Of a stretch of 64,000 bases of DNA, positions 12,481-23,400 are shown piece after piece. Made by a program: the position numbers and the translations under genes. The notes under the pieces were generated by a model that was given only the letters and a program-made list of their open reading frames with translations, had not been told where the DNA came from and ran no database searches. This DNA comes from Nephrocerus scutellatus (lineage: Eukaryota > Arthropoda > Insecta > Diptera > Pipunculidae), in NCBI GenBank assembly GCA_947095585.1, contig OX352765.1:22536254-22600253 (forward strand). The letters run 5' to 3'. How positions within the stretch are numbered: the first letter of the stretch is position 1; each line of letters starts with the position of its first letter.

Positions 12481-12621
12481 GTAGAAGCGATCGTCGTAGA
12501 AGCGATCATCGTAGAAGCAATCGTCATGGAAGCGATCCTCGTAAAAGCGATCATCGTCAAAGCAATCGTCATAAAAGCGATCGTCGTAAAAGCGACCATC
12601 ATAAAAGCGATCGTCGTAGAA
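12481..12621. repeat. 15-bp minisatellite, nine full units
   Basis: Unit 'gtagaagcgatcgtc' repeated nine times (12481-12615) plus a partial unit, with point changes only. Because 15 is a multiple of 3, several frames stay open on both strands; on the minus strand one frame reads as (FYDDR)n. The surrounding sequence gives no gene support, so I call it a minisatellite, not an exon. Confidence 0.85.
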
Positions 12622-12639
12622 AAGTTGTAACGAAGTGCT

Positions 12640-13590
12640 ATCGTTACAAACCATACGGCTAAGGTTTTCCGCATTGTCCGTCCCATTTTTCCCCAGCATA
12701 TTGGGTTGTTGCCGTTTGCGTCGGCAAAAAGTAAAAATGCCACGTTTTCATTGAAAACACTTGTAATTTAATTTAAAAGCAGATTTAATCACCTGTTCCT
12801 GGAAAACGTTGTATTTTTTTTGCAAACGTTTTGCAGAATTATTCATAGGTTCTCAGTAGGAGTAATCGAAAAAATTTACTATCGTCCTACCATCTATCCA
12901 GCAATCATTAATCGAAATGTTTCAGACTTTTAGCTGTAGAATCCAAATTTGCAATAAAAAAAAGGGGTTCCTTATTAAATTTCAAAAGTTAGCCCCACTC
13001 CACCTTAAAGGGAGTACTAATTTTAGCACTAACTTATTTCCTCCGCGGAATGATTAATTTTGATCTTGGACATTTTTTCCGTAGAGTTCTTATTTTCCGA
13101 GATATTTTAAAGTTTCAGCTAAAAATAATCACCCGGTGATTGTGTTGCTATTAGCTGTTTGTTTTGCAAATGTTTGAACTTAAGGTTTTCTTTTTCTCGC
13201 CTCGCCTCGCCTCATCTTCACCTAACAAATTTGTTGTGTTTTATCTCGTTTGTATACGTATGTTCTAAGTGTACTTCATTAACAATTTTCTGCAATACAG
13301 AACTCAAATAGTACAAAGAACCAAAAGAACGAAATGAACGAAACGAACGAAATGAACGGATCTTTTGAATGGCTCTTCGTCGTGACTGAACCAAAAGATT
13401 CAGTACACTCAAGAGATCCATTTTTTCCCACCTCGATTCCAAATTATCCTCATTTTCGCTTATCTATATCTCACGACAACTGATCCAGCAAGTGTCGTAT
13501 TTGCTTTTCAGAAGCAACTATCGAAAAATTCTAGAACTCTTAGGTGAATAGCTAAAACAATAAAAAAAAACTTCAAAAAGAACGCGAAAA
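12640..13590. other. Non-coding stretch, nothing recognised
   Basis: Simple 'cctcgcctcgcctc' at about 13197-13212 and a run of 'gaacgaaa' near 13327-13360. No gene signal. Confidence 0.45.
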
Positions 13591-13591
13591 A

Positions 13592-13672
13592 GTTACCTTA
13601 GATACTAATGTTCGCCTACAAGGTGTCGAATACCTTTCGCCTTACAGACGAACATTAGTATTCTAGGGTTAA
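13592..13672. repeat. Long imperfect hairpin (81 nt)
   Basis: The arms 'gttaccttagatactaatgttcgcc...' (13592-13624) and 'ttcgccttacagacgaacattagtattctaggg' (13636-13671) are reverse complements with a handful of mismatches and a loop of about 10 bases. The size suits a pre-miRNA or the remains of a tiny fold-back element. I recognise no known microRNA in it. Confidence 0.5.
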
Positions 13673-13729
13673 CTGTCTTCACTCGAAATATACATTGTGT
13701 AATGTTTTACCATTGGGCACTTTCTATTT

Positions 13730-14160
13730 TCTGTTTTTTTTTTGTCTTTTATTAAATTCTCTATATTAACTTTGCGTGCCCGTGTGTTTGTTTGTCGTGG
13801 AATCTTGCGATCAAATTTTAGCCCACTTCCCAAAGTCCGATTTCATTAAAATTTCGCACACGAGCATATCTCCGATGACAATAATCTCTCAATCCCTCGA
13901 CCCTCGGGGTCTGGGGGCTCCCATACAAATAATTTAAAAAATTTACCCGATTTTCTTAAAATTTTATATACCTGTGTACCTGCAATGGACAACACTTTTT
14001 GTAAAAATTTTAGAGTCGTGAAGCCTCATACAATTTTTTTTTAAAAATAGCCCGATTTTTTCAAATGTTATACACATGTGTATTCTGAGGCCCGAGGGGT
14101 GCCCATATAAATTTTTTAAAAATTGAGCCGATTTTTTAAAAATTTTAAGCACTTATCATG
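13730..14160 (-). repeat. Dispersed AT-rich tandem repeat, copy 2 (reverse)
   Basis: Reverse complement of the block at 56155-56600: 'gtcgtggaatcttgcgatcaa', 'cccacttcccaaagtccgat', then two to three units with 'tatacacatgtgta' and 'ggcccgaggggtgcccatat'. The matching end extends through 'ctctatattaactttgcgtgcccgtg' near 13760-13785. No coding capacity. Confidence 0.7.
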
Positions 14161-15839
14161 TATCTACTATTAGAGAATTTACATGAAAAACTTTAATTTT
14201 TATTAGTTGTTTTTATTTTTGTTGTAAATTACCCTTTTTATGATCATAAAAAACTTTACAGTAGTTTTTTATAGTTTTTCTCTTGTGAGACATGCAACTA
14301 TTACAAGCAAAAGGGTAATTTGGTAGCTTCCTCGAAAATTTAGCAAAAAAAATGAAATTGTAACCTACCTGCCACATCAAAACAATAAATCGTCAAATGT
14401 AGCTGCTGCAATATTAAATTACAAGACGAAGTAATTAAGTTTCAGCCATGAATTCAACAAAATTTTGTCACTTTTCAAAAAAATAAACCATTTTATGAAG
14501 TGACTAACAAAGCAACACAGAGAAGGAAAGAAAAAAATGTTTCAACTAAAAGTCTGACAGCTCAACAAGGACGCGTGCAACTAATGTATGTGTCTGTCTG
14601 TGCACTCTGCGACCGACCGGCAGCGCCAGGAGGATGTGTTACGTGAAAGTGTTCTGCTGTTAATGGCTGGTACTAGCGGTAGTGTCACAAACTTTATGAA
14701 CGTCCTTTCCGACACAAAACAACCAAAAAAATTATACGCTCATAACATTGTACCATTGTTCAAGCTACGTGTGAATGTGTGCCGTACGTTGGAAAAGTCC
14801 AAATGTAGTGGCAACAGCTGTTGTAGGGTTCATTTCCATGATGATTTATTTAAAAAATATTTAAACTTTTAGGAGAACGTCTACTTTTTTCCTTGTGTGC
14901 GTTTCTCGAAGTTTTTTCCTTTTTTTTGGGGGGGGGGGGGGGCACAGAGGTGCCTAGACAACAAACATAATCGGACACTCGAACTTTTTATAACTAAGTA
15001 CGCTATCTGCTCTCGAACTTTAAATGATAAACTTATGAATTTTTTAAAAATAAAACACAAAAGTGAAACTTATGCAGTATGTTCATTATGAAATTTTATT
15101 CTCATTACCTACTTTTTTTCTTTTTTACTTCAATGTAATGTAAATAACTTTTTAACTGTTCTTTTAAACATTTTTTTTTGCTATAGAGAAGAGATGAGGC
15201 ACCAGAGTGTACAATCTATACAATCTTTGTATAAGAAATGATAAAGCGAAAATTATGTCTGCAAAGTGCATTTGTAATGCGCGTGATGATTTATTGTTTT
15301 AAATGCACTCGGTGAGTTGCCTTCTGCTTGTCATATTTACATAAACATTGTCCAGTTTGATCAATGATCGAAAGAATCGATTTTTGAAAAAATCTGTGCA
15401 AACTTACGTTAGTTACACACAAGGCCAAAACTTATTTTAAAACGCTTCAGATTCTAATCCGTATATCACTACGAGTAAGACCATTAATTGTCATTATGTA
15501 AAGTGTTTTTCATTGGGAAGCTCTATTTGCAGCATGGTTTTTGGGCTATACATGCATTAGCGACGGTTGGGGACCTACATGCCGGATCCAAACGGCGAAT
15601 TTAGAAGCTTTCCTTGAAAAGTTATTACTCTCGGACGTTGTCAGACTTACACGAAAGGTGGGACACCCTGAAAAATACTTTTGGTGTTATTGGGAAGCAC
15701 GAACCTCCTTCTCAGAATCCATGCTCTTATCCACTGATCCACGGCACCCACAAATCAAATCAAATCATCTATAATAATTAATATAATTACATGCATCAAC
15801 AAGCTTAAGCGATTGAGCTCATTTTTCGGTTAACAACTC
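14161..15839. other. Non-coding stretch with T8G15 tract
   Basis: Contains eight T followed by fifteen G at 14920-14942. The frames at 14588-14872 and 15541-15774 show no known domain. Confidence 0.45.
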
Positions 15840-15844
15840 TGTTA

Positions 15845-16360
15845 ATAACAAAAAAGTGTCGCATTTTGGCAAATCAGAAACCCGAAGCTATTCACAAAAT
15901 ACCATTACACCTTCAACAATTTACAATGTGGTGTGAGTTCCATGCTTGAGCGGTCACTGACTGACTTCTTCTCCAAACTTCTTCTTCCAAAGATGCTGGC
16001 AACGTAGTTACAGTCAATGGAGATAACCATAGCACCATGTTGACTGAATCTTTTTGAGATAAATTGAAAGAAGTTGACTTGGATCATATAAGGTTTCAAC
16101 AGGACGTCGTCAAATGCCACATAGCCGTCCAATTAATCATGTTATGGAATTCGAAGGCTGACAACAGTATTATCTGCAGGAATTGGCCCGATATTACTTG
16201 TTCGTTTGTGTTTTTTAAAGTCCCTGGACTTTATTCTTTCAGGCTTTGTCAAGTCTACGCCCTATATGTCTATAAGCTTTAGACGAGTTCAGTAGCGAAA
16301 TCGCCTAATTTATGAAAAATTGTGTATAGTGAATTTACTCGTGCAGACGTTTTCGTGGAG
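15845..16360 (+). mobile_element. Mariner-family transposase relic (rosa-like)
   Basis: Translation across frames gives NQKPEAIHKIPLHLQQFTMWC, then AGNVVTVNGDNHSTMLTE, then DLDHIRFQQD. These match in order the stretch of the better-preserved copy at 30648-31933 (HPDKCTVWC, RVTVNGNRYRTMLNE, DMDEMWFQQDGATCH). QQD holds the second catalytic Asp. The 5' half and terminal repeats are not visible. Stops and frameshifts make it inactive. Confidence 0.7.
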
Positions 16361-16429
16361 GACGTTATACCCATAATTAATGACATCAATGAAAGTCTAG
16401 CGAAAACTTACTTTTAAATCAATTGGATG

Positions 16430-17000
16430 GGGTGCTCCTAACTTAAAACCCTGTATAATCTACCATACAAAAATAAGTTATACGTTTTGCCCTGCACTCC
16501 TTCGCCAACCTTGATGCGATGTTGAAAGCATCCAAGGCCTTTATTACTGTTTGGCTGTCCGACATGGTAGCTATTCTCTGATACATGTACCTTATTTTCA
16601 GACTTAAGTGAGCACGTCATTTCTATGGACTCCCACGTCAGTACCACTGCTTTCTTTTATCCATCGGAATACAATTTTATAGCTTCCATGTGTATTTGGT
16701 ATTTAGTATCAGACCTTAATTCTTTTTTGGTGACATCATGTCAAATAAGAATTCAAGTCAAGGTCTTACAACATATATTATGTGCAGACTGTGCTAGCTA
16801 GTGGCATTTTCCTGGAAAGCTATTCCACTCCTCGTCTTACCTTGTCTTCCATGTGTCGGTCGCCATGCTCAAACAGTTGTCTCCTTGAATTGCTTGTCAG
16901 AACTTCATGTAGTGGAAGTAGTAGAAGAATCGCCTCCATTCCAGCTGAGGTGCAAGTCTTTCTGTTTTTGCTTTAACAAGCAGTACGTTAATGTCTCTTC
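16430..17000 (-). mobile_element. LINE relic, RT tail and RNase H
   Basis: On the minus strand 16790-16960 gives a block like MEAILLLPLHEVLTSNSRRQ, the linker that joins RT and RNase H in I/R1/Jockey-type elements. The stretch at 16440-16690 gives KLYSDG (first RNase H catalytic Asp), then SDSQ and a KALDAFN-like block in another frame. It is broken by frameshifts. Confidence 0.65.
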
Positions 17001-17099
17001 AAGAGCAGCCTACTGTCAAATAGCAATCAAATATACGTGGCCACTTTGCTTACAGAAATCTCTTATCAGTTAGTAGTGATTGGATGCATATGAAGAAAG

Positions 17100-17210
17100 T
17101 ATTGTCACCGAAAATATACATGTGTGCAAAATTTCAATAAAATTGAGCTTTGGGAAGTGGGTAAAAAATTTATCACAAGATCTGACCAGCCAGCCAGCCA
17201 GCCAAATGAT
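17100..17210 (+). repeat. Dispersed AT-rich tandem repeat, copy 3
   Basis: 'tgtcaccgaaaatatacatgtgtgcaaaatttcaataaaattgagctttgggaagtgggtaaaaaatttatcacaagatctgacc' aligns closely with 56440-56530 and, in reverse, with 13800-13880. Only the last unit of the family is present. Confidence 0.65.
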
Positions 17211-17350
17211 GAATAGGGAAAATGCAAATGCGCATCTGGGAAAGGAAGAAATTTAAAATGGCTAAGAAAAGGTTTTCCTGTAGGTATTATTCAAGAAGAC
17301 ATATTAATTTATGATTATCATATGCCAGAACAAACCTTAGATGCATTTTT

Positions 17351-17680
17351 TTAGTATTTGCCCATGCCTTTTAAAAACTGCTCGTAAGACGAATTGTTTT
17401 GCATTCCAAAGACGTGACACATCAGCTGAAGAGCTTTTACATTTGACTGGGATTCATGTGCTAATGGATACTTCAGGATTTCTTTGATTAAAGACATATT
17501 AGTCGAAGGGCTTTCGGATCTCCAAAATTGCGGATGGTATATTGCAAGATATGAAAATTTATGTGTTTTGCTAATGAAAGCAAACTGAAATATAGGACAT
17601 AATTTAAAAAAAAATGTAACACTATTCCAAACCATATCACGTGGCGGTTGAGGAGCATATAATTCCCTTTTCTGGACCAT
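17351..17680 (-). other. Unassigned 109-codon open frame
   Basis: An uninterrupted minus-strand frame of 109 codons with mixed, protein-like composition, ending right beside a plus-strand piggyBac fragment. I do not recognise a domain. It could be a chance frame or part of an unidentified element. No splice or promoter evidence was found. Confidence 0.2.
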
Positions 17681-17690
17681 ACGTCAATAT

Positions 17691-18063
17691 ATGCCAGCAA
17701 AGTCCAATCCACTCGGACTCAAAAATTGTATCCTTGCTGCTAGTGACGGTATGATATTAATTCTTCAAATTTACACAGGAAAAGGCTCTGTAAAAGAAAC
17801 GGATATGAAAGCGTTTGAACTAGGAGCCTCCATAGTGAAACTATTAACCAGTGGTATAAAAGAAGAAGGATGTGTGTCTACACCAATCGTTTTTTTCAAA
17901 CATAAATAGTGCTTAGGCTAAGAGAAAAAACATTTACCAAACTGGAACAGTGATGAAAACCCGTATTGGAACTGTAATAAAGAAAATTAAGGAGGATAAA
18001 GGTATTAAAAGGAGTGACTGGGAAGAAGAAGTGAAAAAGAAGACGAAAAAATACCGCGGGTAA
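17691..18063 (+). mobile_element. piggyBac-type transposase fragment
   Basis: The first frame (17691-17909) has the blocks NPLGLKNCILAASDGMILI and YTGKGSV...DMKAFELGASIVKLL, matching the catalytic-core region of piggyBac-derived transposases (KPxGLKNFVLAxxDG, GLGxxVVKLL). After a frameshift, 17938-18063 gives TGTVMKTRIG and KGIKRSDWEEEV (usual TGTVxxNR, LKRGDW). N- and C-terminal parts are absent. It differs from the piggyBac element at 45730, so two lineages are present. Confidence 0.75.
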
Positions 18064-18639
18064 ATAGACGGACAATAAAGACGTTCTTGTACTCTCTTTC
18101 TATGTTAGAGCTGACCCCGAAGTTAGTTAGTTAGTAGTAAGTTGGTCGACAAAAACACTTTCAAAAGTTTCTGTAGCCCGCTATAGTAAACCGATACAAC
18201 AAATAAATGGGAGGGATTGATCTATATTTGATCGTTACATATTGCTATATGCTAAGACTTTAAAATATACTATTAGATCGTTTAACCATTTAGTTGACTT
18301 GCCTATTGTCAACTTCTGGATAATGTATAAAAGACAGCAAGTTGAGCTAGGAGAAAGAAAATGAGTATTTTATATTGCAGAAGCTTTTCAAAAAAAGCTA
18401 AGAAAACGATTCACGATCAAGTTTTCCAATCTAAATCCACCAAACGAGGATTGTTATATTAACCCTAATAGAGGCTAGCGATTAGAATTTTTTCAGTACT
18501 TTCCTTAGTTCGTAGAGGCGAAACATGCATCAAAGTGCTAAAATCTAGGATGCTCTTCTTGAACTCGCATCACGCGAACAAATTGCAAATTTTATCTTTG
18601 CGTTAATGGACACAATAGTTTTTTACAATACCCCACAAA

Positions 18640-18950
18640 GTAGTTATTATATGTATGTCTGTTCGCGATTACCTCGAAGACCGTTCATCCGATATAGCTG
18701 AAGCTTTGGGTCTTGGTGGAAACGTTTGGTATGGATGTTTGTAGGGGTTTACTGTGAAGATAGTGTTGAGCGGGTTGACGTGGCGGGTGGCGGATTGAAT
18801 CGAATACCATGCATTTGATAGATAGTGGTTATATATGTGGGGGAGTGGGTTTGGGGTGTCTTAAGGTGGGACTTTGAGTGGGTCTTGAAATGGGTCTTGG
18901 AGTGGCTCTTGGAGGGAGTATTGGTGGCTCTTACTATAAAGGAAAAGGAA
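18640..18950 (+). repeat. G-rich repeat with 'gttcgcgatta' block
   Basis: 'tgttcgcgattacctcgaagaccgttcatcc' at 18659 is followed by degenerate 'gggtcttg' repeats at 18840-18930. Both pieces also occur at 12060-12290 in the opposite order. Non-coding. Confidence 0.45.
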
Positions 18951-18959
18951 AAGGGAAAA

Positions 18960-20790
18960 AATTTTATTTTTTTTTGTTTACCTAAGTTATTTGACTTGTA
19001 TTTAGTAAGAACCAGCAAAAAAATCAAAAATTTCTTGCGAGAATTTGTTCAAAATCGAAGAGAATAAAGGGATTTTACCTAAAAGGATCCTTTTTATTCA
19101 TCTCTTCACTCAAACCATTATTTATTTTACTTGTTTACACAAAAGAAAATACCATCATAAGGATCGTTCCCTTTCACCGCTCGTTTAACTCTGAATAGTG
19201 TTCGTAATTTATTTTCATTTTCGACTGCAACACATACTTACCTACATCGAAGATATAATAAGAATTATCATAACAAAGCGAAAGAATTTTCTCAAAGGAA
19301 TGTGCGAATCCGATCCAGAAGTACAAAGTACGACGACGATGATGAGAACGCGGCGAAGTCGATGATAACTTTACAAAAATAATTTAATTCAAGTTGATTT
19401 CATTGATAAAGTAAGTGATTTGCTGGAATCTGAATTGTCGGAGAAGTCGCTATCATCTGCATGACATTCCGTCTGAACCTGTACCGCTCCGCCGCATGTG
19501 TTGGTGGTACCTCTGCCTCGTTTAACGTTCGTCGACATCGAAAGCCAAATACTCGCAAATTGTTTACTTGTGTTTTTCAGTACTTAGGTTTGTGAGCAAA
19601 ACGAAAGAGTATACACTCCGCGTGAACTCATTGTACTCTATGCCAAGCGAAAACGAATGCAATTTCTGGAAAATCTGAAAATATGTGTTGTATGTTCCGC
19701 TATCTGCAAAAGGAAAACATCATAGCGATTTGTCGGTGTTCTTCTCGTAAGGGTTTGCTGGCGCAGGAAAAACACGAAGCATATTTTAGTTTTAAAGAAG
19801 AAACCCAGGCGCAATTTCATATGCCACAAGATTTTCTATAAATTCGCGATTAGATAGATATTTGACTTTTTTTTAATAAACCGCCAATCACAAGCAACAG
19901 TACCACATTCAATGTGTGGTTGTATACATTCGGAGGCCTTTGGTTATATTAATGCTCTTAAAACCACCACTGACCCAACTAGCAGAATGAGTATAAGCAA
20001 GTAGACAAATTGCTCACACGACAAAGATGGAGATGCGCCTTATCAAGTTTTCTTTATCAAATGAAAACCAGATGGGAATTTCACTTTTCTATTTGCATTT
20101 TCTTGTAAGTAGAGAGGGAGAGAGGGATACGAACAGACAAAATTCACCCTCTTACCGCCTCTTTTCATACTGTTAGTGCGTTGCAGGACCTTGATATTCG
20201 CTTCGTGATGCGTGTAGTGGGAGTCTTAGTGTGTGTGTGTGTGGGATGCAGCGTGTGTGCAGTTTGCCGTCATCATAAAAGATAACTGCCTGAGAATGAA
20301 GAAAATAAATGAAAATTGCCATGTTCATCGTATGCACCGATATCTAGAATTCTAGACGATTGTGCAAATATATCACTGTATGTATGTCAAGATGCGAAAT
20401 TCTTCGCCAGAAGTATCCTTATGGTAGTCTAAGATGAAACTTGCGAAACACAAAATTCCTTTCGTCCTTTCGAAAGCTGAATGCAAATTTAATTTTCTTG
20501 CAGTTGAAATTAGATTTTCTGTAAATTAAATGCATTTACCCCTTTTGTGTGCTACAATAAACGAACAAATACCTATACATATACGAAATGTATACAATGA
20601 CATCTTTTCTATGTATCAGTCCTGTAATACGAAAAAGAAGCATTTATGTTTTATGTTACAAACTGAAAATCAGTCTTTATAAATCATTCCTGCGGCTGTA
20701 TGCACTTACGTTACTCAAAGGGTAGAGATGCAGAATAGCACACAGCACATAAAAGCCCCAGTCCAAGGTATGTTTTTTTGTTAAAATAAT
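18960..20790. other. Non-coding stretch, nothing recognised
   Basis: Holds a (GT)n tract at about 20231-20243 and 'agagagggagagaggg' at about 20111. No gene signal that I can support. Confidence 0.45.
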
Positions 20791-20799
20791 TAATTAAAT

Positions 20800-23040
20800 G
20801 GAGTATATAGAGTTGAGTAGGTTTCAGGTCCTATGAAAGCAGATTCCGAGCTAGCCCTAGCTAGTTCATCTGCAGATTCGTTGCCTGCAATTCCCTAATG
20901 ACCAGGGACCAAACCGAGTTTGACTTTGTTGTGTCTGGCAACAGATTGCAGTGCATCGTAACAGTTTTTGACTAAAATCGATTCCATTAAATTGGACGAC
21001 ATCGCTCTAAGTGCTGCATGACTATCTGCAATGATTCTGGAATAAGCCTCTAGCCTCTGATTCCTTTAATATTTTTAATCACGGCACAGATCTCATTGTT
21101 CCGCCTGGAAAACCGAGGGATTTTTTCCTATTGAAGTTAAGACCTTGGTGTTGGGTCCAACTAAAGTTTCCAACTTCGATCCATCTGTGAATCAGACCAG
21201 ACCTCTTGCTTCCAATGCCGGAGCACCATTGCACCAGTTTACCCGGTCCAATATTTCTACCTTGAATTTCCTAATTTTCCCTAATTATAATTTCGGGGAT
21301 AGTGCAGAACATTTCCGGAATTGAGTCAGAAATTTTCAGGTGACCCACATAGTCACCCGGTTTGTACCCGTATTCTAGTTGCAGCTTAATACCGCATTTA
21401 GCAGCCGTCTTCCTAACGATGATGATATGCAAGGGTGAAAACCCTACAACAGCTTCTAATGCAGTCGTAGGGCAGGTGCGCATGGCACCCATTATACCTA
21501 GACAGGCAATTCTTTGTAGCTTTTGAAGCTTAGTTGCCGTTGTCTGTTCAAGAACTTTCCGCCACCAAAAACGATGTCCGTCTGCGTCTACTGGCCTTCA
21601 AGGCCCTAGTGGCGCGTTCGATGGCGGACTTGATATGAGAATTTGAGTTTAGCTGTCCAGACAGAGCTGTCATGATGGAAAGAGAGCAGTTGATATAATG
21701 CCTCATCTAACTCCCCTGTGGACTTAATATATGTGACAAGCATATCTACTTATAGAGGACAAGTCCCCGATATAGATTCCAGTCCATGGAATTTGGTTCA
21801 TATCTAGAAGAAACATGTGCAAGTTTGCCAAGAAAATAAAACCTGATGTGTTGATGCTCTGAAAGCTACGCTTAGTCGGACACTTGCCAGTTTTCAACAA
21901 AGTTTGGGATAAATGGACTGGCGAGAGTGAGGACAATTACCTCTTCGCGAATCGCACATATGAAGATAAGTTTGGATCCTTTATTTAGTATATCTCTATA
22001 TAGAATGTGGGCGCCATGGCTCAGTTGAAATGTGCATGCCTACTGAGCAGAAAGTTCGTAGTTCGAATCACAGGAACACCAAAAGTATTTTTTACGGTGT
22101 ACCACCTTTCACGAATGGTTGGCAAACGTTCCGAGAGTAATAACTTGTTACGGAAAGCTTCTCAATTCGCCGTTCGGATTTGGTCTTAAATTGTAGGTTC
22201 CTTCCAATGGTCTGTCGCGCCGAATATTTTTATTATTATTATTATATATAGTATACGAATTTCTAAAAGACACTCACTCCTTCTATTGATGTTACTGCTG
22301 CCCCCGACCTCATGATTTGCGTTTGCATCGCATCCTATGAGGTACTGCAGGTTTCTGTTCCGGCAGTTCTCTATCAGCTCAGCATGTTTAAGTCGTCTTT
22401 TCTCTAGCGAGTTCAATTTAGTCAATCCACGTAGGTGTTGCTAGATCAGTAACCCATATAATGCCATCCCAATACAAGATCATCCTAATTTTTCCGAGAT
22501 GACGCTACTTGCATCAACGATTGTTTATGCGTCAGAATCAGAAGTTTCTGATTCCATGTCCTCAGTTCTGACGCCCTCGTGAGTTTCAGTTGGGGCCCGT
22601 ATGGGTAAGGTTCAACTGCTCAACGCCAGACCGAGCAGTTTAGGCCACAATGGGATTGGCCATCGAGAGCTCAACAGCTTCTCTAGATACAGCGGGTTAC
22701 TCAACGGCAGGACCCAAGTTTGGTGCGATTGAGATGCATCGATTTCATAATTAATAAATCTTGAATCAATAATGACCCACCCACGAGAACCCAGGAAAAG
22801 AGGTCACCCTTTTCAGAGTCCGTTATGCCAAGGGACGGCTAGTTAAAACTGAAGGTCATTCAGGTATTCGGAATCCGCATACTAGTGACTAAGGACTCCA
22901 TGCATCCATCGGCGTACGCTATTCCACCTTGTATTAGGAAAAGCTTTTACTGAGGATAGGACAAATTCGTGGTCTCGAATCCTCCGTATTTACCTGAGCT
23001 TGGGACCGGCAGGTTACCATTGTAACTAGGCAGAGTTATC
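20800..23040 (-). mobile_element. LINE relic (R1/I/Jockey type) on minus strand
   Basis: In minus-strand order: 22262-22440 gives an endonuclease block (YLIGCDANANHEVGGSSNINRR, the CDANAHHxxWGSxxxNxRG motif). After a SINE insertion, 21271-21560 gives LQRIACLGIMGAMRTCPTTALEAVVGFSPLH, which follows the RT. Near 20850-20960 comes an RNase H tail (LGPWSLGNCRQRIC, in another frame GNxxADELA). The GC-richer stretch 22560-23040 may be the element's ORF1 or 5' region. Multiple stops and internal deletion of most of the RT. Confidence 0.7.
22004..22244 (+). mobile_element. tRNA-derived SINE
   Basis: Starts 'gtgggcgccatggctcagttgaaatg'. It has a pol III A box (tggctcagttgaaa, 22017-22030) and B box (gttcgaatca, 22061-22070) 44 bases apart, followed by a tRNA-unrelated body and an (ATT)n tail at 22228-22244. 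The direct repeat 'tatatag' flanks it (21997-22003 and 22245-22251), which fits a short target-site duplication. It sits inside the LINE endonuclease region. It is not a functional tRNA gene: no acceptor stem closes. Confidence 0.65.
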
Positions 23041-23231
23041 AAAAGTCGTTAAATGACTTATAACAGATGTTCTCAGAATAAAAAAAAAAACAAGTTGAAG
23101 GCTAAAACGATGACGAGAAGATTGAACGTTTTTATCAAAATTGCTTATTCAAAATACTATTGAATATATGTATTTAGTTTAAAACATTGTATCACATAAA
23201 CACATATTGAAATAAATACTGTACACATCAC

Positions 23232-23400
23232 TCTTTTAAAACCCCTTTTTGTCTGTATTTTCGACTACTTTGAGGTCCTTTTTAACCACCTTCAACACGA
23301 CCTAGAGAGTTGAAAATTTGTAAGTCCAAAATAGTATTTTTTATATTCCACGTGAGACGCGTGTCACGGGTCGCGCATGTGATGGCATGTTATTGGAAAA
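23232..23400 (-). repeat. Single monomer of the ~130-bp satellite
   Basis: The reverse complement reads 'gacacgcgtctcacgtggaatataaaaaatac...caactctctaggtcgtgttgaaggtggttaaaaaggacctcaaagtagtcgaaaatacagacaaaaa'. It matches the tandem array at 44640-45420, including the terminal 'cgaaaatacagacaaaaag' seen at 45382. A solitary copy 21 kb from the array, in opposite orientation. Confidence 0.75.

Noticed and set aside
12351..12743. 130-codon frame with TIAxT repeats as a protein gene
   Set aside because: It is produced by the 15-bp minisatellite, which is open in several frames on both strands.
22004..22080. Possible tRNA gene from A and B boxes
   Set aside because: The acceptor and anticodon stems do not close, and an (ATT)n tail and flanking duplication show a SINE.
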